From Exiguobacterium acetylicum (lineage in GTDB: Bacteria > Bacillota > Bacilli > Exiguobacteriales > Exiguobacteriaceae), in the NCBI RefSeq assembly GCF_022170825.1, contig NZ_CP081878.1:956001-1020000 (forward strand): 64,000 bases of DNA, given 5' to 3'. Under the pieces are notes generated by a model. The model searched no databases and was not told the origin of the DNA. It worked only from the letters and a program-made list of their open reading frames with translations. Positions 53,362 through 60,652 of this stretch are shown here, piece by piece; position 1 is the stretch's first letter; every line of letters begins with the position of its first letter. The position numbers and the translations under genes were made by a program.

Positions 53362-54258
53362 ATGGACTTTCTCATTTTATGGGCGCTCTTTTTACTGGCT
53401 GCTAGCGGATTAGGCTTTTTACTCGAGCGCCGGACAGAAAAAGAAAAATATTTGTACATGAAGTTCATTTTTTATGCGTGTCTCGGTGCTGTGTCATTTC
53501 CCGTTTATGATATTCAGCTACCGCTCGGCATCATTATTTTCTTGATCGTCCTGCACCCCAAAAAGAACTCGCGTTATAAACGCTATATGGCACTCTTTGG
53601 ATTCCTGTTCTTCTTATTCCAACTCTTTCTCGGACCGTTTGACGCTGGGATGTTGCGGGAAGAAACGCAACAGATTGGTCGCGTGACAATCACGGATGAT
53701 TCATTTGACAGTTTTCTCGCACAAGTCGAACGACGTGTCGGGGAAGAGGGGCTACGCATGGAACAAAGTCAGTTGATGTTTGATCGCGGTGGAAATCTCC
53801 GAAATGCTTCGTTTGAGATGCTCGTTCAAACACCGAAACGTTTCATTCGATATGATGTCAGTTATCAGGAATTGACAGGTACGATCTCCTATCGACCGCG
53901 TGAAGAGTTGACGACAAAATCCCTGACCTCGTACTATCAAAAGTTGATCGATGCTGAACAATCGTTTGAAATGTTACGAAAGCTCTCGATTCACGAAATT
54001 TTACACGATTCGAAAACACCATACATCGAGATGGATCTCGATGGTCTATACGAAACATTCAGTCTGCAAGATGCGACAGTCTTTTTGATTGATGACAAAG
54101 GGAAACTGATTCCGTATGTCAATACCGGAGACGATGTTTTAGCGAATGCGATCCGTTTGACGTATTACCGTTCTGACGGTCAATCACTTCGAGATAAAAC
54201 CATTCTTTTATACAATTACAGCTTTGAGACATCAAGGCGAAAAGGAGTCGTACGATGA
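53362..54258 (+). CDS. Membrane protein of unknown function
   Basis: 298 residues: three or four hydrophobic segments in the first 100 residues (FLILWALFLLAASGLGFLL, FIFYACLGAVSFPVY, LGIIIFLIVLHP, ALFGFLFFLFQLFLGPF), then a soluble region (about 105-298) without recognised motif. It starts 3 nt after rnz and overlaps the DUF4430 lipoprotein gene by 4 nt, which ties it to the ECF transporter operon. Confidence 0.75.
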   Translation: MDFLILWALFLLAASGLGFLLERRTEKEKYLYMKFIFYACLGAVSFPVYDIQLPLGIIIFLIVLHPKKNSRYKRYMALFGFLFFLFQLFLGPFDAGMLREETQQIGRVTITDDSFDSFLAQVERRVGEEGLRMEQSQLMFDRGGNLRNASFEMLVQTPKRFIRYDVSYQELTGTISYRPREELTTKSLTSYYQKLIDAEQSFEMLRKLSIHEILHDSKTPYIEMDLDGLYETFSLQDATVFLIDDKGKLIPYVNTGDDVLANAIRLTYYRSDGQSLRDKTILLYNYSFETSRRKGVVR

Positions 54259-54659
54259 AAAAATGGCTATTTGCCGCAAGTATCGTGTTACTTGCCGGTT
54301 GTGCAGAAGCAAAAGAGGAGCAACAAACAGCGTCATGTGACGCGGAAGTCAAAGTATCGGTCGTCGATCATGTTAAGGATAAGACGTTGTTTGATAAAGA
54401 CGTTTGTCTTAATAAAGAAGACACGGCACTTGATGCGCTCGAAGACACGACACTCGATGTCGTCAAAACAGGTAAAGGTGAGATGGCATACGTCACGGCA
54501 GTCGATGGGATTCGTGAAAAGTCAGCTGGTGCAGGAAGTGGCTGGGTTTTCGGTGTCAATGGAAAACCGGGTGAAGTCGGTGCCGGAAGTTATGAACTGA
54601 AAAAAGGAGATCGTCTCGAATGGCGATTTGAAAAAGATGCAATGGCTTATTTTGAGTAA
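54255..54659 (+). CDS. DUF4430 lipoprotein, putative ligand-binding partner of an ECF transporter
   Basis: 134 residues: lipoprotein signal MKKWLFAASIVLLAGC, then a small beta domain with TALDALEDTTLDV, GAGSGWVFGVNGKPGEVGAGSYELKKGDRLEWRF. DUF4430 corresponds to the C-terminal domain of transcobalamin-type corrinoid binders, and such proteins are encoded with ECF transporters. Here it is followed directly by T, A and S components, so a role in capturing a corrinoid or similar cofactor outside the membrane is inferred, not shown. Confidence 0.85.
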   Translation: MKKWLFAASIVLLAGCAEAKEEQQTASCDAEVKVSVVDHVKDKTLFDKDVCLNKEDTALDALEDTTLDVVKTGKGEMAYVTAVDGIREKSAGAGSGWVFGVNGKPGEVGAGSYELKKGDRLEWRFEKDAMAYFE

Positions 54660-55356
54660 ACCAGAACGGGAGCGACTTCACCCAGTGAACGTCGCTCTCT
54701 TTTTCATCGGGATGATCATGATTCCTTTCGTCCTCACACACGACCAAACGACCATCGTCGTCTATCATCTACTGCTCTTTTTATTCGTTCAAGAACGAAA
54801 TGTCTTTCGTTATTTAGTCCTTCCAGCTCTTTATGCGGTCATGATGTGTGTGCCGCTTTTGTATGGAGCGAGTATCGACACGGTGGCAATCTATGAGACG
54901 ACGATTCAGGTGACGCTATTCGTCACTTCGAGTCAATGGATCTTCACATTGGTTCGACTCGATCAGATGGGACCATTATTTCGTTTTTTACCCCGATTGA
55001 CGCGGTTGACAGGTATGGTGCTGGCGTTAATTCCGTCTTTCCTACGAACTTGGCCGGAAGTCAAGATGAGTCATCCGGATGCGTCGCTTGCTGTTCGACT
55101 AGAGCGGATGGCGGCCTATCATATTATACCGATCGAAGCGGCACCGTCTCGCTTAAGACCGGTAGCGAGTCGTGATGTGCAGACCGGGGTACTGCTCACG
55201 ATTAGTTTAGTGCTCTGTTTTACACCATGGGCAATCATTACGGCGATTGCTTTACCGGTATCGTTATTATTTACGAAAGGGGGAATCCGGGATGCCTATC
55301 ATGTATACCGACACCGATCGAGAAGAACGTTTACGACGACAGGCAAACGAACATGA
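54637..55356 (+). CDS. ECF transporter T component-like membrane protein (divergent CbiQ type)
   Basis: 239 residues with about five to six membrane segments (VNVALFFIGMIMIPFVL, VVYHLLLFLFVQ, YLVLPALYAVMMCVPLL, TIQVTLFVTSSQWIFTL, GVLLTISLVLCFTPWAI). The two Ala-Arg coupling motifs of canonical EcfT are not obvious; LTGMVLALIPSFLRTWPEV may correspond to the first coupling helix. ATG 54637 or TTG 54628 are possible starts, both overlapping the lipoprotein gene; it overlaps the ATPase gene by 65 nt. The role is assigned mainly by context. Confidence 0.65.
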   Translation: MQWLILSKPERERLHPVNVALFFIGMIMIPFVLTHDQTTIVVYHLLLFLFVQERNVFRYLVLPALYAVMMCVPLLYGASIDTVAIYETTIQVTLFVTSSQWIFTLVRLDQMGPLFRFLPRLTRLTGMVLALIPSFLRTWPEVKMSHPDASLAVRLERMAAYHIIPIEAAPSRLRPVASRDVQTGVLLTISLVLCFTPWAIITAIALPVSLLFTKGGIRDAYHVYRHRSRRTFTTTGKRT

Positions 55357-56245
55357 ACAAGCTGTTTTGACACCAGAGCGACTACTACATGGACGTGTCC
55401 GGGATCTTCTCGCTACCGTTTCTTTGTTTCGGGCAGGAGAACTCGCGACCTTGCTAGGACTAGAAGCTTTTTTTGAAGCCGAGTCGAGTGAACTCTCATC
55501 CGGAGAACAACAGCTCGTTGCGCTCGGTCATGCCTTGTCTTCGTCACCAAAGACCCTGTTCTTGTCGGAACCATTTCTGTTTCTTGATCATGTCCGGCGG
55601 AAGCGATTGATGGGATTGCTTGAAGAAATCGAACGACGGTTTGATTGTCAAATTCATTGTTCGATGACGAGACAATCCGACCTCTCGCGTACGAGTGAAC
55701 CGGTCGAAACGACAGGACGTCTCTTAGACTGGATTGAGAACGTCCAGCACCGTTATCCGCTACAGGCGCGTTATGCACTCGTGACAGGGAAATTATCGTT
55801 TCATCAAGGTGAACGGATTGCGATCGTCGGTGCAAATGGAAGTGGGAAATCGACGTTACTACGGCTTGTACTCGGAGTTGAGCGACCGCTATACGGCAAA
55901 GTCCGGCGTTCGGGGCAGACGCATTATGTACCAGCGCATCCGATGCTCGCACCACTAAATGACCGAAGCGGTAGTTTTGCGACGCAAAAAAAACGTCTTT
56001 TAGACGAGATCGATTGGTGCAAGGACAGCTATTACTTTGATGAACCGACGGCTGGTCTTGAGGATCCAGCGCGGATGGCTTTCATCGATTCGTGGAAGAT
56101 GAGTCCGGCGGCACTCATCGTCATGGCGACACATGATCCAGCCCTGATCCGCGCAGCGCAGCGGATCATCTATCTCGTACACGGAGAAATTGCCTTTGAC
56201 GGACCAACGGAGCAATTTTTACAGGAAAGCCGGCTATTTGTATGA
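55292..56245 (+). CDS. Fused, partly degenerate ECF-type double ABC ATPase
   Basis: 317 residues, far shorter than a normal double ABC ATPase (about 480-570). The N-half lacks the Walker A region but keeps a signature-like ELSSGEQQLVALGHAL and Walker B TLFLSEPFLFLD. The C-half (from about residue 165) has Walker A IVGANGSGKSTLL, Walker B YYFDEPTAGLEDP and H-loop MATHDPAL but no LSGGQ signature and an altered Q-loop (HYVPAHP). In an ABC dimer one site needs Walker A of one half and the signature of the other, so this chain can build exactly one composite site. The start at 55292 has AAAGGGGGAA upstream. Confidence 0.8.
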   Translation: MPIMYTDTDREERLRRQANEHEQAVLTPERLLHGRVRDLLATVSLFRAGELATLLGLEAFFEAESSELSSGEQQLVALGHALSSSPKTLFLSEPFLFLDHVRRKRLMGLLEEIERRFDCQIHCSMTRQSDLSRTSEPVETTGRLLDWIENVQHRYPLQARYALVTGKLSFHQGERIAIVGANGSGKSTLLRLVLGVERPLYGKVRRSGQTHYVPAHPMLAPLNDRSGSFATQKKRLLDEIDWCKDSYYFDEPTAGLEDPARMAFIDSWKMSPAALIVMATHDPALIRAAQRIIYLVHGEIAFDGPTEQFLQESRLFV

Positions 56246-56805
56246 TCGTAACAACGATTCTGATCGTTTGTCTGTTCTTGATCATCTTTGAAAAACTGCC
56301 GATGACAGATCAGCGATTACGATTCATTGCCATCATCACGGCAGCGGCAATCGTCGGACGATTGTTGTTCTCCAGTTTGCCGAACATTCAGCCGGCAACG
56401 GCTCTCATTTTATTAGTAGCCGTATTCGTCCATCCGGTCGTCGGTGCCATTTCTGGGATGCTTGTCGTCGTATTGACAAGTTTGTTTCTCGGAAGCGGTC
56501 CGTTCGTTCTCTTTCAGGCGCTAGCGTATGCAACCATCGCTAGTCTAGGATTCGTTCCGTTTCTTCGTTACCGGATTGTATTGACTGGATATGGATTTCT
56601 CGCTGGTTTCTTATACGGATGGGTAAGTAACCTCGGGTTCTTAGTACTGACCGACTTTTCGTGGCAAGCTTTCTTCACCTTACTCGTGACCGGAGGAACG
56701 TTTGATTTGCTACACGGATTCAGTAACGCCATTTTCATTTGGATATTGTTTCCGATTTTTTTACGAATTATGCATTCATTCGATGAAAAGAGGGGTACAG
56801 AATAG
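56242..56805 (+). CDS. ECF transporter S component (substrate-specific)
   Basis: 187 residues, six hydrophobic segments. The stretch VGRLLFSSLPNIQPATALIL then HPVVGAISGMLVVVLTSLFLGSGPFVLFQALAYA is typical of S components of the CbrT-like group, several of which occur with DUF4430 proteins and carry cobalamin or its precursors. The 4-nt overlap with the ATPase gene supports one complex. Substrate unproven; no cobalamin riboswitch was seen upstream. Confidence 0.82.
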   Translation: MIVTTILIVCLFLIIFEKLPMTDQRLRFIAIITAAAIVGRLLFSSLPNIQPATALILLVAVFVHPVVGAISGMLVVVLTSLFLGSGPFVLFQALAYATIASLGFVPFLRYRIVLTGYGFLAGFLYGWVSNLGFLVLTDFSWQAFFTLLVTGGTFDLLHGFSNAIFIWILFPIFLRIMHSFDEKRGTE

Positions 56806-56832
56806 TAACATACCGAACAGGAGGGAAGGCAT

Positions 56833-57204
56833 ATGCTGGGATCATCGATTTCGCTTGCTTATGTCGTCATGTTGCTCATCGTCTCGAGTGTCGGCTTAGT
56901 GTTTGGCAGTATTCTGTTGATGAAAGGTACGATTAGAGGACGTTACGCTGCTTGTTACTTACTCGCTGCTGCTATTTTCCCAAGCGCCATGTTGATTACC
57001 TCATCAGAAGGATTACTATGGCAACATTTACGATTCGAGAGTTCATGGTTCCTCGCGATTGTCTCCTGGCTACTCGTCTTATCGACGGGCTACATCGTCT
57101 CGATTACGGGTGCGCTCGTCATTCGTTATCTGTACCGCTACACGACGACCTTTGATCGCGTTAAACGGTACGCGACGCGACGGTTTCGTCATCACGAAGC
57201 GTAA
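56833..57204 (+). CDS. Membrane protein of unknown function, last gene of the ECF operon
   Basis: 123 residues with three membrane segments (about 6-30, 42-58, 74-100) and a basic C-terminus FDRVKRYATRRFRHHEA. No family recognised. GGAGGGAAGG precedes the ATG and a terminator follows, so it is likely cotranscribed with the transporter genes. Confidence 0.65.
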   Translation: MLGSSISLAYVVMLLIVSSVGLVFGSILLMKGTIRGRYAACYLLAAAIFPSAMLITSSEGLLWQHLRFESSWFLAIVSWLLVLSTGYIVSITGALVIRYLYRYTTTFDRVKRYATRRFRHHEA

Positions 57205-57205
57205 A

Positions 57206-57247
57206 CAAAAATACGGAAGAACCAGATGTCTGGCTCTTCCGTATTTT
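57206..57247. terminator. Bidirectional terminator after the ECF operon
   Basis: AAAAATACGGAAGA pairs with TCTTCCGTATTTTT, with an inner CCAGA/TCTGG stem; T run on + and A run for the opposing SDR gene. Confidence 0.9.
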
Positions 57248-58063
57248 TTATGAATTCGCGTACAGGAGATCTTCTTCTGTCGAGGACTCTTGCTGGCGAG
57301 CAGGGTCCTGGATCCGACCAGTTACTTCCGTCAGGAGACGGCGTGGCAAGAGACGAGATAAGGAAACCATGGCGCGGTTGCTCGCACCTGGAACGACGAC
57401 ACGGCGACCTTTGAGCATGCCACGATACCCTGCGAATGCGACGAGGTGCGACGGCATACTCTTGAACGGGAGCGTGATGTTCGCTCGATCGAAGAAGTTC
57501 GTATCAGTCGGTCCCGGACAGAGGCAGGTTACGCTGACACCCGAGCCATCGACTTCCGTTGCGAGTGCTTCGGAGAACGAGAGGACATAGGCTTTCGTCG
57601 CATAATACACACTCATGTAAGGTCCTGGCATGAAGGCGGCAACGGATGCGACATTCAAGATGCGTCCGAAGCCACGTTCGACCATCCCTGGTAAGAGTCG
57701 TTTCGTCAGGTCCGTCAAAGCGACGACGTTGACTTGGATTGAGTTAATATCTTCCGTTGGGTCAATTTCAGCAAACCGTCCCGACGTAGCGAAGCCGGCA
57801 TTGTTGAACAATAGATCAACTGTTAGCTCTTGCTCCTCTAAGTACTGCACAAGGTGATCAACACTATCGTGTAGTGATAAATCAGCAGCGAATACATAGA
57901 CTTTGATCTGATACCGTTTTTCGAGAACTTGTTGTAGTTCTTTCAGTTTCTTTTCATTGCGGGCAACGAGTACGCAATCAAAACCATCTCGCGCTGCGAG
58001 GACAGCGAGATCGAGTCCGATTCCACCCGATGCACCAGTAATCAGTGCCGTTTTTCGTAACAT
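57248..58063 (-). CDS. SDR family oxidoreductase (YqjQ/DltE-like)
   Basis: 271 residues, short-chain dehydrogenase: TGASGGIGLDLA cofactor site, NNAGFATSG, catalytic S of NVASVAAFMPGPYMSVYYATKAYV with YxxxK (YYATK), and CPGPTDTNF. Substrate unknown. The start is placed at 58063, where GGAGG lies 8 nt upstream; the frame stays open to 58360 across the MFS promoter region, which is not coding for this protein. Another yqj-type neighbour. Confidence 0.88.
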   Translation of the reverse strand: MLRKTALITGASGGIGLDLAVLAARDGFDCVLVARNEKKLKELQQVLEKRYQIKVYVFAADLSLHDSVDHLVQYLEEQELTVDLLFNNAGFATSGRFAEIDPTEDINSIQVNVVALTDLTKRLLPGMVERGFGRILNVASVAAFMPGPYMSVYYATKAYVLSFSEALATEVDGSGVSVTCLCPGPTDTNFFDRANITLPFKSMPSHLVAFAGYRGMLKGRRVVVPGASNRAMVSLSRLLPRRLLTEVTGRIQDPARQQESSTEEDLLYANS

Positions 58064-58162
58064 AGGACATTCCTCCATTCGAAATCGTGAATCTGAGTCT
58101 AGTGTATACCATTCCATACCGTTCCCGCGAATCCTGTCTCGTAAGCATTTACTTTTCTTATC

Positions 58163-58177
58163 ACTGGTCCAACCAGT
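58163..58177. promoter_or_regulatory. Palindromic operator-like site before the MFS gene
   Basis: ACTGGTCCAACCAGT is a dyad with perfect ACTGGT/ACCAGT arms. A possible -10 TATGAT begins at its last base (58177-58182). It lies between divergent SDR and MFS genes; the cognate regulator is not in the window. Confidence 0.5.
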
Positions 58178-58208
58178 ATGATAGAACTGGAGAGAGGAAG
58201 TGGAAGGG

Positions 58209-59669
58209 ATGAGGAAAAAAGTAACCGTCGCGTTGTTGCTCGCGACGTTTTTAGCCGCGATCGAGGGGACGATCGTTGCAACGGCAACACCTGTCATGGC
58301 AAGTGAGCTGAACGGGGCAAAATTAGTCAGTTGGATCTTTGCTGGATTCTTGCTATTCATGGCTGTCTCGACGCCGATTTACGGGAAAATGGCCGATTTA
58401 TATGGACGAAAACGTGTCCTGTTATTCGGAATTGGTGTCTTCACAGTAGCATCACTAGCGTGTGGACTTGCTCAATCGATGGAGATGTTAATCGTCTTCC
58501 GTGCCGTTCAAGGGATTGGGGCAGGGGCCGTGTTGCCGATTGCAATGACGATCATCGGTGATTTGTATACATATGAAGAACGCGGGAAAATCCAAGGCGT
58601 ACTCAGTGCTGTTTGGGGAATTTCCGGTGTCGCCGGACCACTTGTCGGTGGGTTCCTTGTGGAATCACTCTCATGGCGCTACATCTTCTTATTGAACGTA
58701 CCGTTTGCGTTATTGTCCTTTTTCATGATTGTCGTGTACTACAAAGAGACCGTCCGTGAAACGGATCGGAAAATCGATTACCGAGGTGCGTTACTGTTTG
58801 CGCTCGGGATGAGTGCGTTTCTGTACGGCTTATTATCAGGCAGTGAATCGGAGACATTCTTGCGTCCGATCATCTTAGCCAGCTTTTTCATTAGTTTTGT
58901 TTTACTGTTTACGTTTTATCGGGTTGAGAAAAAGGCGAGCGACCCGCTGTTGCCGCCAGCGGTCATTCGCCATCCGGTCATTCTCGTGATTAACTTGGCA
59001 GTCTTCTTTTCGGCCTGGGTGCTCGTCTCGATGTCAGCGTACATTCCGATCTTTGCGCAAGGCGTGCTCGGAAAGAGTCCGACCGAAGCTGGGTTCATGT
59101 TGATGCCACTGTCACTGTTTTGGACATTAACGGCGATCATCGGTGGACGTACGATTGGTGTCGCTTCACCCCGGTACCGGACGATGACCGGGATGGGACT
59201 GCTAATCGTCGGGACGACGATTTTATCGTTGATTACGCGCGAATCAAGTGATGTCTTCATTTATCTTGCTGTTTCACTGATCGGAATCGGCTTTGGTCTC
59301 TCGCAACCGGTCTTCATGGTTGTACTCCAGACGTCCGTCGATTGGTCCCTTCGCGGATCAGCAACCGCCGTTAACTCGTTCTTGAGCACGACAGGGCAGA
59401 CGCTTGGTGTCGCGATCTTTGGTACGATCTTCAACCTATCGATCCTTCGTTCGTTTGCTGCATCAGATAAGCTCTCGGAGTATGCGATTGATCCGTTCTT
59501 CCAATCCAGTACGGCAAAAACGTTCGGACAAGACGTACAATATGCTGCGGAAGTGGCATTAGCACATGGATTACGCTACGTCTTCATCGGTGGTATTCTC
59601 TGTGCCGTCCTTGCATTTATGATGACATGGCGATTACCGAAAGTCCGACCGGAAGACCCTCGTTCATAA
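58209..59669 (+). CDS. MFS drug exporter, DHA2 (14-helix) family
   Basis: 486 residues with about 14 membrane segments. Motif A PIYGKMADLYGRKRVLL, motif C-like GISGVAGPLVGGFLVESLSWRYIFLLN and the N-terminal IEGTIVATATPVM mark the EmrB/QacA drug:proton antiporters. Substrate unknown. The ATG at 58209 has AGGAAG 9 nt upstream. Confidence 0.92.
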   Translation: MRKKVTVALLLATFLAAIEGTIVATATPVMASELNGAKLVSWIFAGFLLFMAVSTPIYGKMADLYGRKRVLLFGIGVFTVASLACGLAQSMEMLIVFRAVQGIGAGAVLPIAMTIIGDLYTYEERGKIQGVLSAVWGISGVAGPLVGGFLVESLSWRYIFLLNVPFALLSFFMIVVYYKETVRETDRKIDYRGALLFALGMSAFLYGLLSGSESETFLRPIILASFFISFVLLFTFYRVEKKASDPLLPPAVIRHPVILVINLAVFFSAWVLVSMSAYIPIFAQGVLGKSPTEAGFMLMPLSLFWTLTAIIGGRTIGVASPRYRTMTGMGLLIVGTTILSLITRESSDVFIYLAVSLIGIGFGLSQPVFMVVLQTSVDWSLRGSATAVNSFLSTTGQTLGVAIFGTIFNLSILRSFAASDKLSEYAIDPFFQSSTAKTFGQDVQYAAEVALAHGLRYVFIGGILCAVLAFMMTWRLPKVRPEDPRS

Positions 59670-59671
59670 TG

Positions 59672-59710
59672 AAAAAGCGGACCAAGATGATAGCCATCTG
59701 GTCCGCTTTT
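59672..59710. terminator. Bidirectional terminator between MFS and EamA genes
   Basis: AAAAGCGGACCA (59673-59684) pairs with TGGTCCGCTTTT (59699-59710), with inner GATG/CATC. Confidence 0.9.
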
Positions 59711-59714
59711 GTCG

Positions 59715-60608
59715 TTAAGAGTGACTAGTCGCACTCTCTTGTTGCGCAATCTGTTCACGAATGTCGCGTTCATTGCGTCGGAGAAATAATCCGATCCCAA
59801 TCAACAGTAAAGCGGCACCTGTGATTTGAATCCACGTCAACGTTTCATCAAACAGATAATAACCGAAAATCATACCCCAGACGGCTTCACCGAGGATGGT
59901 GATGCTGACGATGCTCGCGCTGACACGAGCGAGTGCCCAGTTGAATAAATTGTGACCAAGCAACGTCGGGAAGACGGCGAGGAGGATATAAAGCCACCAG
60001 TCCTGTTGGAACGCGGCAACAAGGTTCGTTGATTGAATCAATGACAACAAGAGTAAGACAATTGACGCGACGGCATAGACACCGAACGAATAAAGGTTTG
60101 TTGAGACACTCGTCCGGACGTGTTGACCGAGCAACCAATAACCAGCGACGAGAATCGTTGCGAGTAAAGCAAGACCGTCTCCAATCAAGGCGCGCATGCC
60201 GACAGCGATATCCCCGTAGGCGACCAGTCCACCACCGAATAAGGCGACGGCGACGAACAAAAGTGCCTTACGTGATGGATGTTGTTTGAAAAACAACGCG
60301 TTACCTGCAAGAACGAAAATCGGACTAGCGGTCACGAAGAGCGTCGAGCTCGCAACTGTCGTATAATCAAGAGAGAGGAACCATAGCCAAAAATGACCGG
60401 CGAGCAAAACGCCACTTAGTAGCATGTGTCGAATCGTCGACGAACTGAGTTGCAACAGTTCCTTCAATCGAATGAGTGGAAGCAACAACAAGGTCGAGAA
60501 TAACATGCGGTAAAAGGCGACAGCCTCAATCGGGGTCTCCGCCCACTTGACGAAGATTGCCGATGTTGAAATAAAGAATAAAGCCATGAATAACGTAAAA
60601 TAGGGCAT
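59715..60608 (-). CDS. EamA/DMT family transporter
   Basis: 297 residues, ten membrane segments in two EamA repeats (first: STSAIFVKWAETPIEAVAFYRML; second: LLGHNLFNWALARVSASIVSI with EAVWGMIFGYYLFDETLTW). Probably a metabolite exporter; substrate unknown. The start at 60608 has GGAGGTAC upstream. Confidence 0.92.
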   Translation of the reverse strand: MPYFTLFMALFFISTSAIFVKWAETPIEAVAFYRMLFSTLLLLPLIRLKELLQLSSSTIRHMLLSGVLLAGHFWLWFLSLDYTTVASSTLFVTASPIFVLAGNALFFKQHPSRKALLFVAVALFGGGLVAYGDIAVGMRALIGDGLALLATILVAGYWLLGQHVRTSVSTNLYSFGVYAVASIVLLLLSLIQSTNLVAAFQQDWWLYILLAVFPTLLGHNLFNWALARVSASIVSITILGEAVWGMIFGYYLFDETLTWIQITGAALLLIGIGLFLRRNERDIREQIAQQESATSHS

Positions 60609-60652
60609 GGGTACCTCCACATGTCTGAAGTAAGGAAATGAGGGTGAAGCGT

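Noticed and set aside
58064-58360. N-terminal extension of the YqjQ-like SDR
   Set aside because: The extra 99 codons cross the MFS promoter and are antisense to the MFS gene; a good ribosome-binding site fits the start at 58063.
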